8,018 nucleotides of DNA, taken from the NCBI GenBank assembly GCA_017417085.1, contig JAFPZV010000067.1, positions 1-8,018 on the forward strand, in the 5' to 3' direction. How positions within the stretch are numbered: position 1 is the first letter of the stretch; each line of letters opens with the position of its first letter. This DNA comes from Deltaproteobacteria bacterium (GTDB lineage Bacteria > Desulfobacterota > Desulfuromonadia > Desulfuromonadales > JAAYDE01). The notes beneath the pieces were generated by a model that saw nothing but the letters and a program-made list of their open reading frames with translations, did not search any database and was not told the origin of the DNA. Shown here piece by piece: positions 1 through 5,771 of the stretch. A program made the position numbers and the translations under genes.

Positions 1-422
1 CCGGTATAGCGCTGGCCGGTTATCATCTTCTGGCTGACGACGTCAAAAAGGCGCGCTTCCACCAGCAGATGCCCGTTTTCCAGGGAATACCCTCCCTTCA
101 CCACCGCTTCCGGCCCCAGCATCCTCCACTGCTCAAAATCCACCTGCGAGCTTTCCAGCGTCAGATGGCTCGCGTCGGAAAGAAAAGCCGCGGGATCGGC
201 CAAACGAAACAGGCCGCTCATCTCCAAATCGCCCGTCAGCACCTTGTAAAATTCCTGTGCCAGTTCCGGACGGGAAGCGTCCATGGGCAAAATCCGGGTT
301 ACCGCCAGCGAGATGACCTGCTGTCCCGGCGCGCTCACCTCAATGGTCGCGCTCCAGACAAGCGCGGGCCACAACAGAACCATCGCCATCAGAACCACAC
401 GCCGATATATGTTCCCTATCAT
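1..422 (-). CDS. tolB: TolB, Tol-Pal periplasmic propeller protein (N-terminal part, cut by window edge)
   Basis: About 140 codons are present; the C-terminal beta-propeller lies beyond the left edge. TolB is a soluble periplasmic protein that links the TolQRA motor to the lipoprotein Pal and the outer membrane. Visible: a signal peptide (Arg-Arg at residues 7-8, hydrophobic core about 9-23, likely cleavage after the VWS triplet near residue 24), then the TolB N-terminal alpha/beta domain. That domain shows the early strand IEVSAPGQQVISLAV, the 'LTGDLEMSGLFRLAD' segment and a following FEQWRMLGPEAVVKGGY stretch, typical of this domain. The start is the ATG whose last three bases with the next base form ATGA, overlapping the tolA stop codon by 4 nt, which implies translational coupling. 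Gene order Q-R-A-B supports the name. Recognition is by family pattern, not by a search. Confidence 0.93.
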   Translation of the reverse strand, partial: MIGNIYRRVVLMAMVLLWPALVWSATIEVSAPGQQVISLAVTRILPMDASRPELAQEFYKVLTGDLEMSGLFRLADPAAFLSDASHLTLESSQVDFEQWRMLGPEAVVKGGYSLENGHLLVEARLFDVVSQKMITGQRYT

Positions 423-1708
423 CGGTACAACTCCTTCACATTAAAAATGACTGTTCCGTCAAACGGGGCGGGAAGCGGCTGCGGCAACTTCCTCGACTTC
501 TGCACAGCATCCTCCACCGATTGATCAAAAACTTTATCGCCGGAAGATTTGACGATTTCCTTGTGCTTCAGATTCCCTGCCGCATCGTAGACCACACGAA
601 TTTCGGTCTCCAGATCAGGACGGCCGATCTTGTTTTTGGGAAGCCACCAGTTTGTTTGAAAAACTTTCTTCAGCCAGGGCGCCACCGTCACGCCCTCCTC
701 GGTACCGGGTCCACCGGGTGTGCCCAAAGGCGCGTTGACCTTGCCAGGGCCCAGGGCGCCTCCCGTTCCACGGCCGCCGCCATTGCCGCCACCGTCCCCG
801 CCACCACCAGTCCCGGAGCCGGACCCCACCTTGCGGCCCAAAGCAGCAATCTTGCCTGCCACCGCGGCTTCGGCGGAACGCTGTTTCGCTTCGGCGGCTT
901 TCCGCTGTTGCATGGCGGCCACAACATCCTTCACCTGCTGATACTGGCTGTCTGCGCTCTTGTCCTTGCCGGCATTTGCGGTTTGCGGCGAAGTTTTCGC
1001 TGAAACGGACGAAGATGGGGCGGTTTTGGCAGAAGCCGTCTGGGATGTCTGTTTCCCCTCAGCAGCAGGTTTCGTCTCCGGAGCCGTCTTCAACGCGGTT
1101 TTGCCGGTTGGGGCCGGCGGAGACGCCGCCTTGGTTCCCTTCTGGGATGGCGTCTGTGTCACGGTTTTGGCCGTTTGTCCAGTCTCAGCCTTGGTGACAG
1201 TCTTGGGCGCCTTGGCAGAAGTATCCGCCTGCGGAGCCTTGTTCGGCGCCGGCTTGGCAGGTGCCGGTTCAGGTTTGGCCTGCGGGGCAGTCTTGGGCTG
1301 CAGCTTCGCCTTGGGCTGTGGCTCCGCCTTGGGTTGTGGTGCAGCCTTGGGTTGTGGTGCAGCCTTGGGCGCCGGCGTACTCGGAGAAGTGGAAGGCGCC
1401 TTGGGAGAAACAGGCTGAGCGGGAGGCTGAGGCGCAGGCCCCGGTGTCCCCGGCGTTCCCGGTTTCGCCGACTTGGGGCCGGGCGCGGGACTGCCACCCT
1501 CCGGATGACCAGCCTTGGGATTGATAACCGGTTTGCTTATCAGATCCACATAGTACACCCGCTTTTCCTCGCGGCGAACCGTCGGCAGCGTCATAACGAC
1601 CGCCAGCACCATCACAAGCGCATGCGCCAGCAGGGAAAGGACCAGCATCCAGCCGATGCCACGATCACCACGCCCGACAATGGTAGAGAGAAAGTTGCTT
1701 TTCCGCAT
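419..1708 (-). CDS. tolA: TolA-like protein with Pro/Lys-rich linker and TonB-type C-terminal domain
   Basis: 429 aa, the periplasm-spanning arm that carries energy from TolQ/TolR to TolB/Pal. Residues 1-17 are cytoplasmic and basic; one membrane helix at about 18-41 includes SLLAH, the TolA/TonB-style anchor that contacts TolQ. Residues 63-250 are Pro/Lys/Ala/Thr-rich with hexapeptide units of the type KAAPQP (residues 115-138). A short helical Gln/Ala/Lys stretch lies at 255-294, a Gly-rich hinge at 295-338, and a TonB_C/TolA domain III fold at about 341-429 (NWWLP, VVYDAAGNL, IVKSSGDKVFDQSV, LPQPLPAPF). The linker resembles TonB more than the long alpha-helix of enterobacterial TolA, so 'TonB family protein' is an alternative label, but position between tolR and tolB makes TolA the better call. 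It starts 6 nt after tolR; an AAGG abuts the ATG too closely to be a normal SD, so coupling to tolR is likely. Confidence 0.9.
   Translation of the reverse strand: MRKSNFLSTIVGRGDRGIGWMLVLSLLAHALVMVLAVVMTLPTVRREEKRVYYVDLISKPVINPKAGHPEGGSPAPGPKSAKPGTPGTPGPAPQPPAQPVSPKAPSTSPSTPAPKAAPQPKAAPQPKAEPQPKAKLQPKTAPQAKPEPAPAKPAPNKAPQADTSAKAPKTVTKAETGQTAKTVTQTPSQKGTKAASPPAPTGKTALKTAPETKPAAEGKQTSQTASAKTAPSSSVSAKTSPQTANAGKDKSADSQYQQVKDVVAAMQQRKAAEAKQRSAEAAVAGKIAALGRKVGSGSGTGGGGDGGGNGGGRGTGGALGPGKVNAPLGTPGGPGTEEGVTVAPWLKKVFQTNWWLPKNKIGRPDLETEIRVVYDAAGNLKHKEIVKSSGDKVFDQSVEDAVQKSRKLPQPLPAPFDGTVIFNVKELYR
1293..1364 (-). repeat. Four tandem 18-bp units inside tolA
   Basis: Four consecutive 18-bp units at 1293-1310, 1311-1328, 1329-1346 and 1347-1364 encode KA(A/E/K)(P/L)QP hexapeptides of the TolA linker. 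The units at 1329-1346 and 1347-1364 are identical at DNA level; the other two differ at a few positions. Unit length is a multiple of three, so gain or loss would keep the frame. Confidence 0.85.
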
Positions 1709-1714
1709 CCTTGT

Positions 1715-2128
1715 TCACCGAGGTTCCTGCGACACCATGCCCAGACGGGTCACACCTGTTTTGCGAAGCGCCGCCAAAACTGGCACCACCTGACCATAGG
1801 CGACGTCCTTGTCCGCCTCCAGAAACACCGCCCGTTCCTTGTTGCGCGCCAGCATTTCCCGAATGACCGGCGTCAGTTTTTCGGGGGCGTTCACCTGGCT
1901 TTTGCCCACAAAGATGGCGCCGTTCCGGTTGATCGTCACAACTATCGGCTCCTTGGTTTCTTCGAGACCTGGCGCATCCGCCACCTCCGGAAGGTTGACC
2001 TCCACTCCGGTTTCCAGCATTGGGGCGGTCACCATGAAGATGATCAGCAGAACCAGCATGACGTCCACAAAAGGCGTCACGTTGATCTGCGACATGGCCC
2101 GGGCTCTGCCGTTTCGTCCCGCCGTCAT
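1715..2128 (-). CDS. tolR: TolR, Tol-Pal proton-motor subunit (ExbD/TolR family)
   Basis: 137 aa inner-membrane protein that, with TolQ, converts proton flow into TolA movement. The N-terminus is short and basic (residues 1-11), followed by the family signature INVTPFVDVMLVLLIIFMVTAP at 15-36. Asp22 in that signature is the membrane-embedded residue equivalent to the essential proton-relay Asp of TolR/ExbD. One membrane helix at about 22-40 is followed by a periplasmic domain with a VEVNLPE strand and the usual 'EPIVVTINRNGAIFV' and 'VFLEADKDVAYGQVVPVLAALRKTGV' segments. Length is normal for the family. The start is 6 nt after the tolQ stop; a GAGGAGGG Shine-Dalgarno sits at 2140-2147 inside the end of tolQ. 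TolR is favoured over ExbD by the tolQ-R-A-B order. Confidence 0.96.
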   Translation of the reverse strand: MTAGRNGRARAMSQINVTPFVDVMLVLLIIFMVTAPMLETGVEVNLPEVADAPGLEETKEPIVVTINRNGAIFVGKSQVNAPEKLTPVIREMLARNKERAVFLEADKDVAYGQVVPVLAALRKTGVTRLGMVSQEPR

Positions 2129-2134
2129 GGTCTG

Positions 2135-2800
2135 TCAGGCCCTCCTCTGCATACGTTCAAGAATATTAAGAAATTCCTGGCTAAAATTGTCCATCTCGCC
2201 AACGATAACATCAATTTTATGAGAAAAATGATTGTAGCCGATAACCGCCGGCACGGCCGCCACCAAACCAATGGCCGTGGCGATCAAGGCTTCGGAAATA
2301 CCAGGCGCCACAACCGCAAGCGAGGCGCTTCCCGATTGGCCAATGTTATGAAAGGAATCCATGATACCCCATACCGTGCCAAACAGACCGATGAACGGCG
2401 CCGTCGATCCGGTCGTCGCCAGAAAGGGCAGAAATCTCTCCAGTCTCTGCGTTTCGCTGGTCATGGCACGGCGCAATGCCCGGGCAATGTAATCCGTCCC
2501 CATCGGAAAATCGTCGGGCGGGCTGTCGGAGGCCTGGATACGCCGGGCGCGCAGCAATTCCTGATAACCTTCCCGGAACAGCACGCACAGCGGCGAAGCT
2601 GCGTACGCCCGCAGATTCTGGTTGATGGCTTCAAAATTTTTCTTGGTCCAGAACAGTTCCATAAACCCGTCGGAAGCTTTTCTGGCACGACCTACCACCA
2701 GCCACTTGTGAAAAATAATCGCCCAGGAGACTACCGACAGATAAATCAGAATCCCCATCACCACTTTAACTACCGGGCCTGCATTCAAAATAATTTCCAT
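2135..2800 (-). CDS. tolQ: TolQ, Tol-Pal motor channel subunit (MotA/TolQ/ExbB family)
   Basis: 221 aa inner-membrane protein, the multimeric scaffold that surrounds TolR and forms the proton pathway. Three membrane segments are visible: about residues 9-31, 122-148 and 165-188, with a cytoplasmic loop between the first two. The segment FLATTGSTAPFIGLFGTVWG at 127-146 and the third helix with ISEALIATAIGLVAAVPAV are the family signatures. Thr142 and Thr175 correspond by pattern to the channel threonines of enterobacterial TolQ (145 and 178). It is the first gene of the minus-strand tol operon; no ybgC precedes it. A GGAG at 2805-2808 lies 4 nt before the ATG. A sigma-70-like promoter is seen upstream at 2859-2887, so the operon probably starts here. 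Confidence 0.96.
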   Translation of the reverse strand: MEIILNAGPVVKVVMGILIYLSVVSWAIIFHKWLVVGRARKASDGFMELFWTKKNFEAINQNLRAYAASPLCVLFREGYQELLRARRIQASDSPPDDFPMGTDYIARALRRAMTSETQRLERFLPFLATTGSTAPFIGLFGTVWGIMDSFHNIGQSGSASLAVVAPGISEALIATAIGLVAAVPAVIGYNHFSHKIDVIVGEMDNFSQEFLNILERMQRRA

Positions 2801-2858
2801 TGTTCTCCACCGTTCCCTTTACAAGGTATTGTCGGTCGTGCAAAAGTTTGAATTTTTA

Positions 2859-2887
2859 AGTATATCAGTTCCGGAAACGTCCGGCAA
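2859..2887 (-). promoter_or_regulatory. Candidate sigma-70 promoter for the tol operon
   Basis: Reading the minus strand, TTGCCG (-35, at 2887-2882) is followed by a 17-nt spacer and TATACT (-10, at 2864-2859), with a TG one base upstream of the -10 (extended -10). Transcription would start near 2852, giving about a 50-nt leader before tolQ. A perfect TATAAT also occurs on the minus strand at 2902-2907 but has no good -35. Motif-based only. Confidence 0.6.
2871..2884. promoter_or_regulatory. Perfect inverted repeat in the tolQ promoter spacer
   Basis: CCGGA-AACG-TCCGG is a perfect 5-bp inverted repeat that overlaps the -35 and fills much of the spacer of the proposed tolQ promoter. The 8-mer CCGGAAAC recurs at 2929-2936, followed by CCGG, 58 bp away. 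That second copy is itself embedded in a GTTTC-N6-GAAAC inverted repeat at 2921-2936. Position and recurrence suggest operator sites, but no regulator can be named. Confidence 0.35.
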
Positions 2888-2920
2888 TTATCCGCAAATA
2901 CATTATAAAAACAAGCTCAA

Positions 2921-2940
2921 GTTTCTAACCGGAAACCCGG
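2921..2940. promoter_or_regulatory. Second CCGGAAAC-type motif with inverted repeat
   Basis: GTTTC-N6-GAAAC (2921-2936) overlaps CCGGAAACCCGG (2929-2940). It shares CCGGAAAC with the palindrome at 2871-2884, in the same orientation. It lies between the tolQ promoter and the candidate promoter of the divergent flavoprotein unit. Function is unknown. Confidence 0.3.
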
Positions 2941-2960
2941 AACAAATACAAGAACGGATT

Positions 2961-2975
2961 TGGCACATCTCAAGC
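2961..2975 (+). promoter_or_regulatory. Candidate sigma-54 (RpoN) promoter for the flavoprotein-transporter unit
   Basis: TGGCAC at 2961-2966, preceded by T, matches the -24 element of sigma-54 promoters. GG (2962-2963) and GC (2974-2975) are separated by exactly 10 nt, the required core spacing. The -12 box is weak: AAGC in place of TTGC. It would start transcription near 2987, about 43 nt before the ATG at 3030. I see no good sigma-70 promoter for this direction. Motif-based and uncertain. Confidence 0.35.
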
Positions 2976-3016
2976 CATGGCAACAATTTTTTATCTTTCT
3001 GTCTCAACACATCAAC

Positions 3017-3023
3017 GGAAGAG
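3017..3023 (+). promoter_or_regulatory. Ribosome binding site that sets the flavoprotein start
   Basis: GGAAGAG ends 6 nt before the ATG at 3030. The reading frame stays open upstream to a TTG at 2829, but that stretch is AT-rich, holds the promoter motifs and encodes no recognisable protein. The ATG at 3030 is therefore chosen. Confidence 0.75.
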
Positions 3024-3029
3024 CACAAA

Positions 3030-3623
3030 ATGTCTCCAGACCTCAAACTGGCCGCCATTCACGGAAGCCCCCGCCGCAACGGGCATAGTTCCCAGCTCCT
3101 GGCAGCGGCGATAAAGGGTGCACGTACAGCCGGCGCATGCGTGGAAGAACTGTTTCCTGATGCCTTGTGCATTGCGCCCTGCCGGGAAGATTACAGCTGT
3201 ACGCAAAACGGGCACTGCGTCATTGGCGACGATTTTCAGCACATAGCCGCCCTGTTCGAACAATGCCATGGCCTGCTCGTTGCCTCTCCCATATTCTTCG
3301 GCACGGTACCCGCACCGTTGAAACTGCTGATCGACCGATGCCAGTGTTTCTGGATACGCAAGTACCGCCTGCACGAAACCGGCCCCCACCGGCGCCCCGC
3401 CCTTATCATCGTAACCGCCGCCCGCAGGGAAACTCCGCAGCTGTTCGAAGGAGTGCTGCGTCCTCTACGCTACTTCTGCGACGCTTTGGACATGGTCGTC
3501 CAGAACAGTTGCTGCTACGGCACGCTGGAAGAGAACGACGACATCCGCAAAGATCCCCAACGCTTGGAAACGGCATTTGCCGCAGGCGTCAAACTGGCAC
3601 AAATCGCAGAGAGGAACAGATGA
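3030..3623 (+). CDS. Flavodoxin-fold FMN oxidoreductase (NADPH-dependent FMN reductase / iron-sulfur flavoprotein-like)
   Basis: 197 aa, cytosolic. Residues 8-24 (AAIHGSPRRNGHSSQLL) are the first strand and FMN-phosphate loop of this family. SPIFFGTVPAPLKLLIDR at 86-103 is the second FMN-contacting block, usually written SPIYFGxxxxxLKxxIDR. Between them lies a Cys motif: C51, C57 and C63 followed by VIGDD, which aligns with the family's CX2CX2CX5C cluster motif except that the second position is Asp54; an extra Cys sits at 47. Family members move electrons from NAD(P)H or ferredoxin to flavin, quinone or unknown acceptors; the substrate cannot be read from sequence. The C-terminal part (about 145-197) is less typical and contains C161-C162. 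The stop overlaps the next gene's start (ATGA at 3620-3623), so the two are probably co-translated. Confidence 0.85.
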   Translation: MSPDLKLAAIHGSPRRNGHSSQLLAAAIKGARTAGACVEELFPDALCIAPCREDYSCTQNGHCVIGDDFQHIAALFEQCHGLLVASPIFFGTVPAPLKLLIDRCQCFWIRKYRLHETGPHRRPALIIVTAARRETPQLFEGVLRPLRYFCDALDMVVQNSCCYGTLEENDDIRKDPQRLETAFAAGVKLAQIAERNR

Positions 3624-4552
3624 TCCACCTTCCCGTTTTCAGCCTGATTGCAGCCATGCTGCTCTGGGCCAGCTCCTTTATCGTCCTGAAACTTTCCTTC
3701 CAATATTACCACCCCATCTGGGTCATTTTCGGACGCATGGTGGTGGCCAGCCTGGTCTTTGCGTTCTGGATCCCCGCATTTCGCCGCATACGCTTCCGCA
3801 AGGCCGACATCCCGATTCTGGCGGCGATGGCGCTGTGCGAACCCTGCCTTTACTTCCTGCTGGAAGCCAATGCGCTCAAAAATACCAGCGCATCTCAAGC
3901 CGGGCTTATCACCACCTTTATGCCGTTGCTCGTAACCCTGGGCGCCTTTCTGTTTTTTGGAGAACGCATGTCCAAAAGGGCTCTTGCCGGACTGTGCATC
4001 GCCGTTTTGGGAGTGGGACTGCTCAATGCCGGCAACATCTCCACGGAAACCGCACCGCATCCACTTTGGGGCAACACGCTCGAACTGCTGGCCATGACCT
4101 GTGGCGCTGCCTACACTCTGCTGCTGAAACGGCTGTCCTCGTTCTACAGTCCGTTTTTTCTCACAGCTTTGCAGGCTTTTACCGGCGCTTGTTTCTATTT
4201 TCCCCTCCTGTTTCTGCCCAGCGTCCCGGCCCCTGCCCAATTTACGCTGGAAGGCGTCCTCAGCGTGGTCTACCTGGGCCTTTTCATCACCATTGGTGCC
4301 TACGGCCTCTACAACTATGGCGTCAGCCGAATCTCCGCGGGCAAAGCTGTTGCCTTTATCAACCTGCTGCCGGTTCTGACCCTGTTTCTGGCCTGGATGA
4401 TCCTGGATGAACGCATGACACCGCTGCAATACGCCTCCAGCGCGCTGGTCATCTTCGGTGTCCTTCTGAATCAGGAGCCCCAACCGGTGGATGAAAACGG
4501 CTGGACCAAAAAACGGGAAAAAGAAAACGGAGCAAACGGCCAAGCCCTTTAA
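3620..4552 (+). CDS. EamA/DMT-superfamily transporter (RhaT/EamA-type permease)
   Basis: 310 aa inner-membrane protein predicted to have about ten helices in two EamA repeats, residues about 1-137 and 149-285. The N-terminal repeat starts AAMLLWASSFIVLKL and ends GERMSKRALAGLCIAVLGVGLLN; the second repeat ends with the parallel LDERMTPLQYASSALVIFGVLLN. This internal duplication is the hallmark of drug/metabolite transporters, which export amino acids, metabolites or drugs. Substrate is not predictable. The hydrophilic C-terminal tail (about 286-310) is rich in Lys, Glu and Asn. The start ATG at 3620 lies within the stop of the flavoprotein gene and is preceded by a GAGAGGAA ribosome binding site at 3609-3616. 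A terminator follows the stop by about 30 nt. Pairing with the flavoprotein suggests one transcriptional unit, not a proven joint function. Confidence 0.9.
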   Translation: MIHLPVFSLIAAMLLWASSFIVLKLSFQYYHPIWVIFGRMVVASLVFAFWIPAFRRIRFRKADIPILAAMALCEPCLYFLLEANALKNTSASQAGLITTFMPLLVTLGAFLFFGERMSKRALAGLCIAVLGVGLLNAGNISTETAPHPLWGNTLELLAMTCGAAYTLLLKRLSSFYSPFFLTALQAFTGACFYFPLLFLPSVPAPAQFTLEGVLSVVYLGLFITIGAYGLYNYGVSRISAGKAVAFINLLPVLTLFLAWMILDERMTPLQYASSALVIFGVLLNQEPQPVDENGWTKKREKENGANGQAL

Positions 4553-4584
4553 AACCGGTCATTTCTCTTCCCGAAAGAGAAAGC

Positions 4585-4626
4585 AAAAGCCAAAACCGGA
4601 CTGCTTTCACCGGCTTTGGCTTTTTT
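4585..4626 (+). terminator. Rho-independent terminator after the transporter gene, possibly bidirectional
   Basis: A 15-nt stem (4585-4599 with 4610-4624; 14 of 15 pairs, one A-C mismatch, including flanking A-T pairs) encloses a 10-nt loop and runs into a T tract (4621-4626). On the minus strand the stem is followed by TTTTGCTTTCTCTTT, so it may also end transcripts from the convergent ftsB-like gene, whose stop lies at 4684. The rest of the 4553-4683 gap shows nothing else. Confidence 0.85.
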
Positions 4627-4683
4627 ACAACATTTTGTTTGGCCGCAAGGATGGCATCTTCCGTAGTGCACTATCCTCGGCGG

Positions 4684-4998
4684 CTATTTCCCCGGCTGCG
4701 AGGGAAAGAAGTAAATGCGTTCGCTCTCCCGGACCATTCCCAAATCGCGGCGGGCGACATCCTCAATAAACTTCTTGTCAGAGCGTAAACAGCGAATTTC
4801 GTTGGCAAGACGTTTGTTCTGTTCGGTTATGCGGGCGATCTCCTCCTCCATCTGATCCTTCTGGCGGGAAACGTCCATGACACGCAACACGCCGCGTTCT
4901 CCCAACATGGCAAATGCAAGGAAAAGAAGCAGGGCACAGCCCGCAAGCCATGGCAACTTGCGGAAGACGATAGGAAGCCATCCGGAATCCCTGAACAT
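4684..4998 (-). CDS. FtsB/DivIC-type septum formation initiator
   Basis: 104 aa bitopic membrane protein of the divisome. FtsB/DivIC proteins form a complex with FtsL and FtsQ/DivIB that regulates septal peptidoglycan synthesis. Visible: a short cytoplasmic basic N-terminus, one membrane helix at about 17-33, a heptad-type coiled coil at about 41-72 (VSRQKDQMEEEIARITEQNK and beyond), and the family C-terminal motif IEDVARRDLGMVRESERIYFF at 78-98 (core: ARRDLGM). Length is normal. A strong AAGGAGG at 5005-5011 lies 6 nt before the ATG. It follows the comEA-like gene by 37 nt, so it may be the last gene of that transcript. The name ftsB is likely but DivIC-family assignment is as far as the sequence alone goes. 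Confidence 0.9.
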   Translation of the reverse strand: MFRDSGWLPIVFRKLPWLAGCALLLFLAFAMLGERGVLRVMDVSRQKDQMEEEIARITEQNKRLANEIRCLRSDKKFIEDVARRDLGMVRESERIYFFPSQPGK

Positions 4999-5035
4999 GA
5001 CAAACCTCCTTCAAAGCGGGAAGCACCTCAAGATG

Positions 5036-5671
5036 TCAAAAGGCGATATCATCCATCATGCCGCTTAAAACCTTTTTACCGATACCCTTGACCTCGAGCA
5101 AATCTCTCGGACTTTTAAACGGTCCGTAAGTGGTTCGGCGTGCGACAATCTCCTTGGCAATTTTCGGGCCAACTCCCGGCAGTTTCGACAGTTCCGCCGC
5201 ACTGGCCGTATTGACATTGATCTTCTCGCCTGGCAAACGCGCTTTTCCGGCAGCAGCTTTCTTCACATGGGGCGTGTTTCTTTCCACTGTTCTCCCATAG
5301 GGCTTCTTTCCGACAGGGGCTTTCCCCGCATAAGGTGCATTTCTATCCACTGTTCCCCCGTAGGGCATCTTCCCGGCAGGGGCTTTCTCCGCATAAGGCG
5401 CATTCCTATCCACGGTTCCCCCGTAGGGCATCTTCCCGGCAGGGGCTTTCTCCGCATAAGGCGCATTCCTATCCACGGTTCCCCCATAGGGCATCTTCCC
5501 GGCAGGGGCTTTCTCCGCATAAGGCGCATTCCTATCCACGGTTCCCCCATAGGATGCTCCCTGATTGGGGAAGGGCTGGGCAAGAGGCGCAGCCCAAGCC
5601 ACTGCAACCGTTACCAACAGCATGGCCATTCCGCCGAGCAACATCCTGATACGCAGTTTCAGTTCTTTCAT
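5036..5671 (-). CDS. ComEA-like secreted helix-hairpin-helix DNA-binding protein with tandem repeats
   Basis: 211 aa. Signal peptide at about 1-27 (basic MKELKLRIR, hydrophobic core, AWA cleavage site). Residues 41-145 are five 21-residue repeats of the pattern YGGTVDRNAPYAEK followed by APAGKMP, basic and proline-rich. Residues about 150-211 are a ComEA helix-hairpin-helix domain: INVNTASAAELSKLPGVGP (first hairpin LPGVGPKIA), then FKSPRDLLEVKGIGKK (second hairpin VKGIGKKVL). ComEA proteins bind double-stranded DNA in the periplasm during natural transformation; many small relatives have unproven roles. The start at 5671 is chosen over an upstream in-frame ATG at 5833 because it has a GGAAGGAGAG site 6 nt away and begins a clean signal peptide, and because the longer form would overlap the end of lptD. 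The repeat linker is unusual for the family. No other competence genes are in view. Confidence 0.88.
   Translation of the reverse strand: MKELKLRIRMLLGGMAMLLVTVAVAWAAPLAQPFPNQGASYGGTVDRNAPYAEKAPAGKMPYGGTVDRNAPYAEKAPAGKMPYGGTVDRNAPYAEKAPAGKMPYGGTVDRNAPYAGKAPVGKKPYGRTVERNTPHVKKAAAGKARLPGEKINVNTASAAELSKLPGVGPKIAKEIVARRTTYGPFKSPRDLLEVKGIGKKVLSGMMDDIAF
5237..5551 (-). repeat. Five tandem 63-bp units inside the comEA-like gene
   Basis: Units, in coding order: 5551-5489, 5488-5426, 5425-5363, 5362-5300 and 5299-5237. The first two are identical over 63 bp; the third differs by one synonymous Tyr-codon base; the fourth differs from the third at 7 positions; the fifth is clearly diverged. Identity thus decays toward the helix-hairpin-helix domain. 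The 63-bp length keeps the frame on copy-number change. Confidence 0.95.
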
Positions 5672-5677
5672 GACACA

Positions 5678-5687
5678 CTCTCCTTCC
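5678..5687 (-). promoter_or_regulatory. Ribosome binding site that sets the comEA-like start
   Basis: GGAAGGAGAG on the minus strand ends 6 nt before the ATG at 5671, supporting that start over the longer open frame beginning at 5833. Confidence 0.8.
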
Positions 5688-5694
5688 TGTGATG

Positions 5695-5728
5695 AAAAAA
5701 TGTTGCACCGTTGTGGACAAACTGCAAC
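5695..5728 (-). terminator. Possible rho-independent terminator between lptD and the comEA-like gene
   Basis: On the minus strand GTTGCA (5728-5723) pairs with TGCAAC (5707-5702), with an inner GTT/AAC pairing and a 2-nt bulge, followed by A and six T. The stem is short and only moderately GC-rich. It sits 7 nt before the comEA-like ribosome binding site, leaving no room for a promoter between. Partial termination or attenuation is possible; read-through cannot be excluded. Confidence 0.35.
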
Positions 5729-5771
5729 CCCTGAAGGGCATGTCGTCTTCGCCCGAGGCTCACAGATTATC

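Noticed and set aside
69..524. Plus-strand open frame of 151 codons at the left edge
   Set aside because: It is antisense to tolB and the end of tolA, both of which are supported by family motifs and operon order.
1175..2851. Plus-strand open frame of 558 codons across tolA, tolR and tolQ
   Set aside because: It is antisense to three clearly recognisable genes, Arg/His-rich in composition, and has no recognisable domain; it is a shadow of GC-rich codon bias.
2829..3029. 67-residue N-terminal extension of the flavoprotein from a TTG codon
   Set aside because: The extension is AT-rich, overlaps promoter motifs, and has no family match; a good ribosome binding site precedes the ATG at 3030.
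3515..4543. Minus-strand open frame of 342 codons opposite the transporter gene
   Set aside because: Gln/Gly/His-rich antisense frame with no known motif; the plus-strand EamA protein explains the region.
5237..5551. CRISPR-like array
   Set aside because: The repeats are directly adjacent without spacers, in frame within a coding sequence, and encode a protein repeat.
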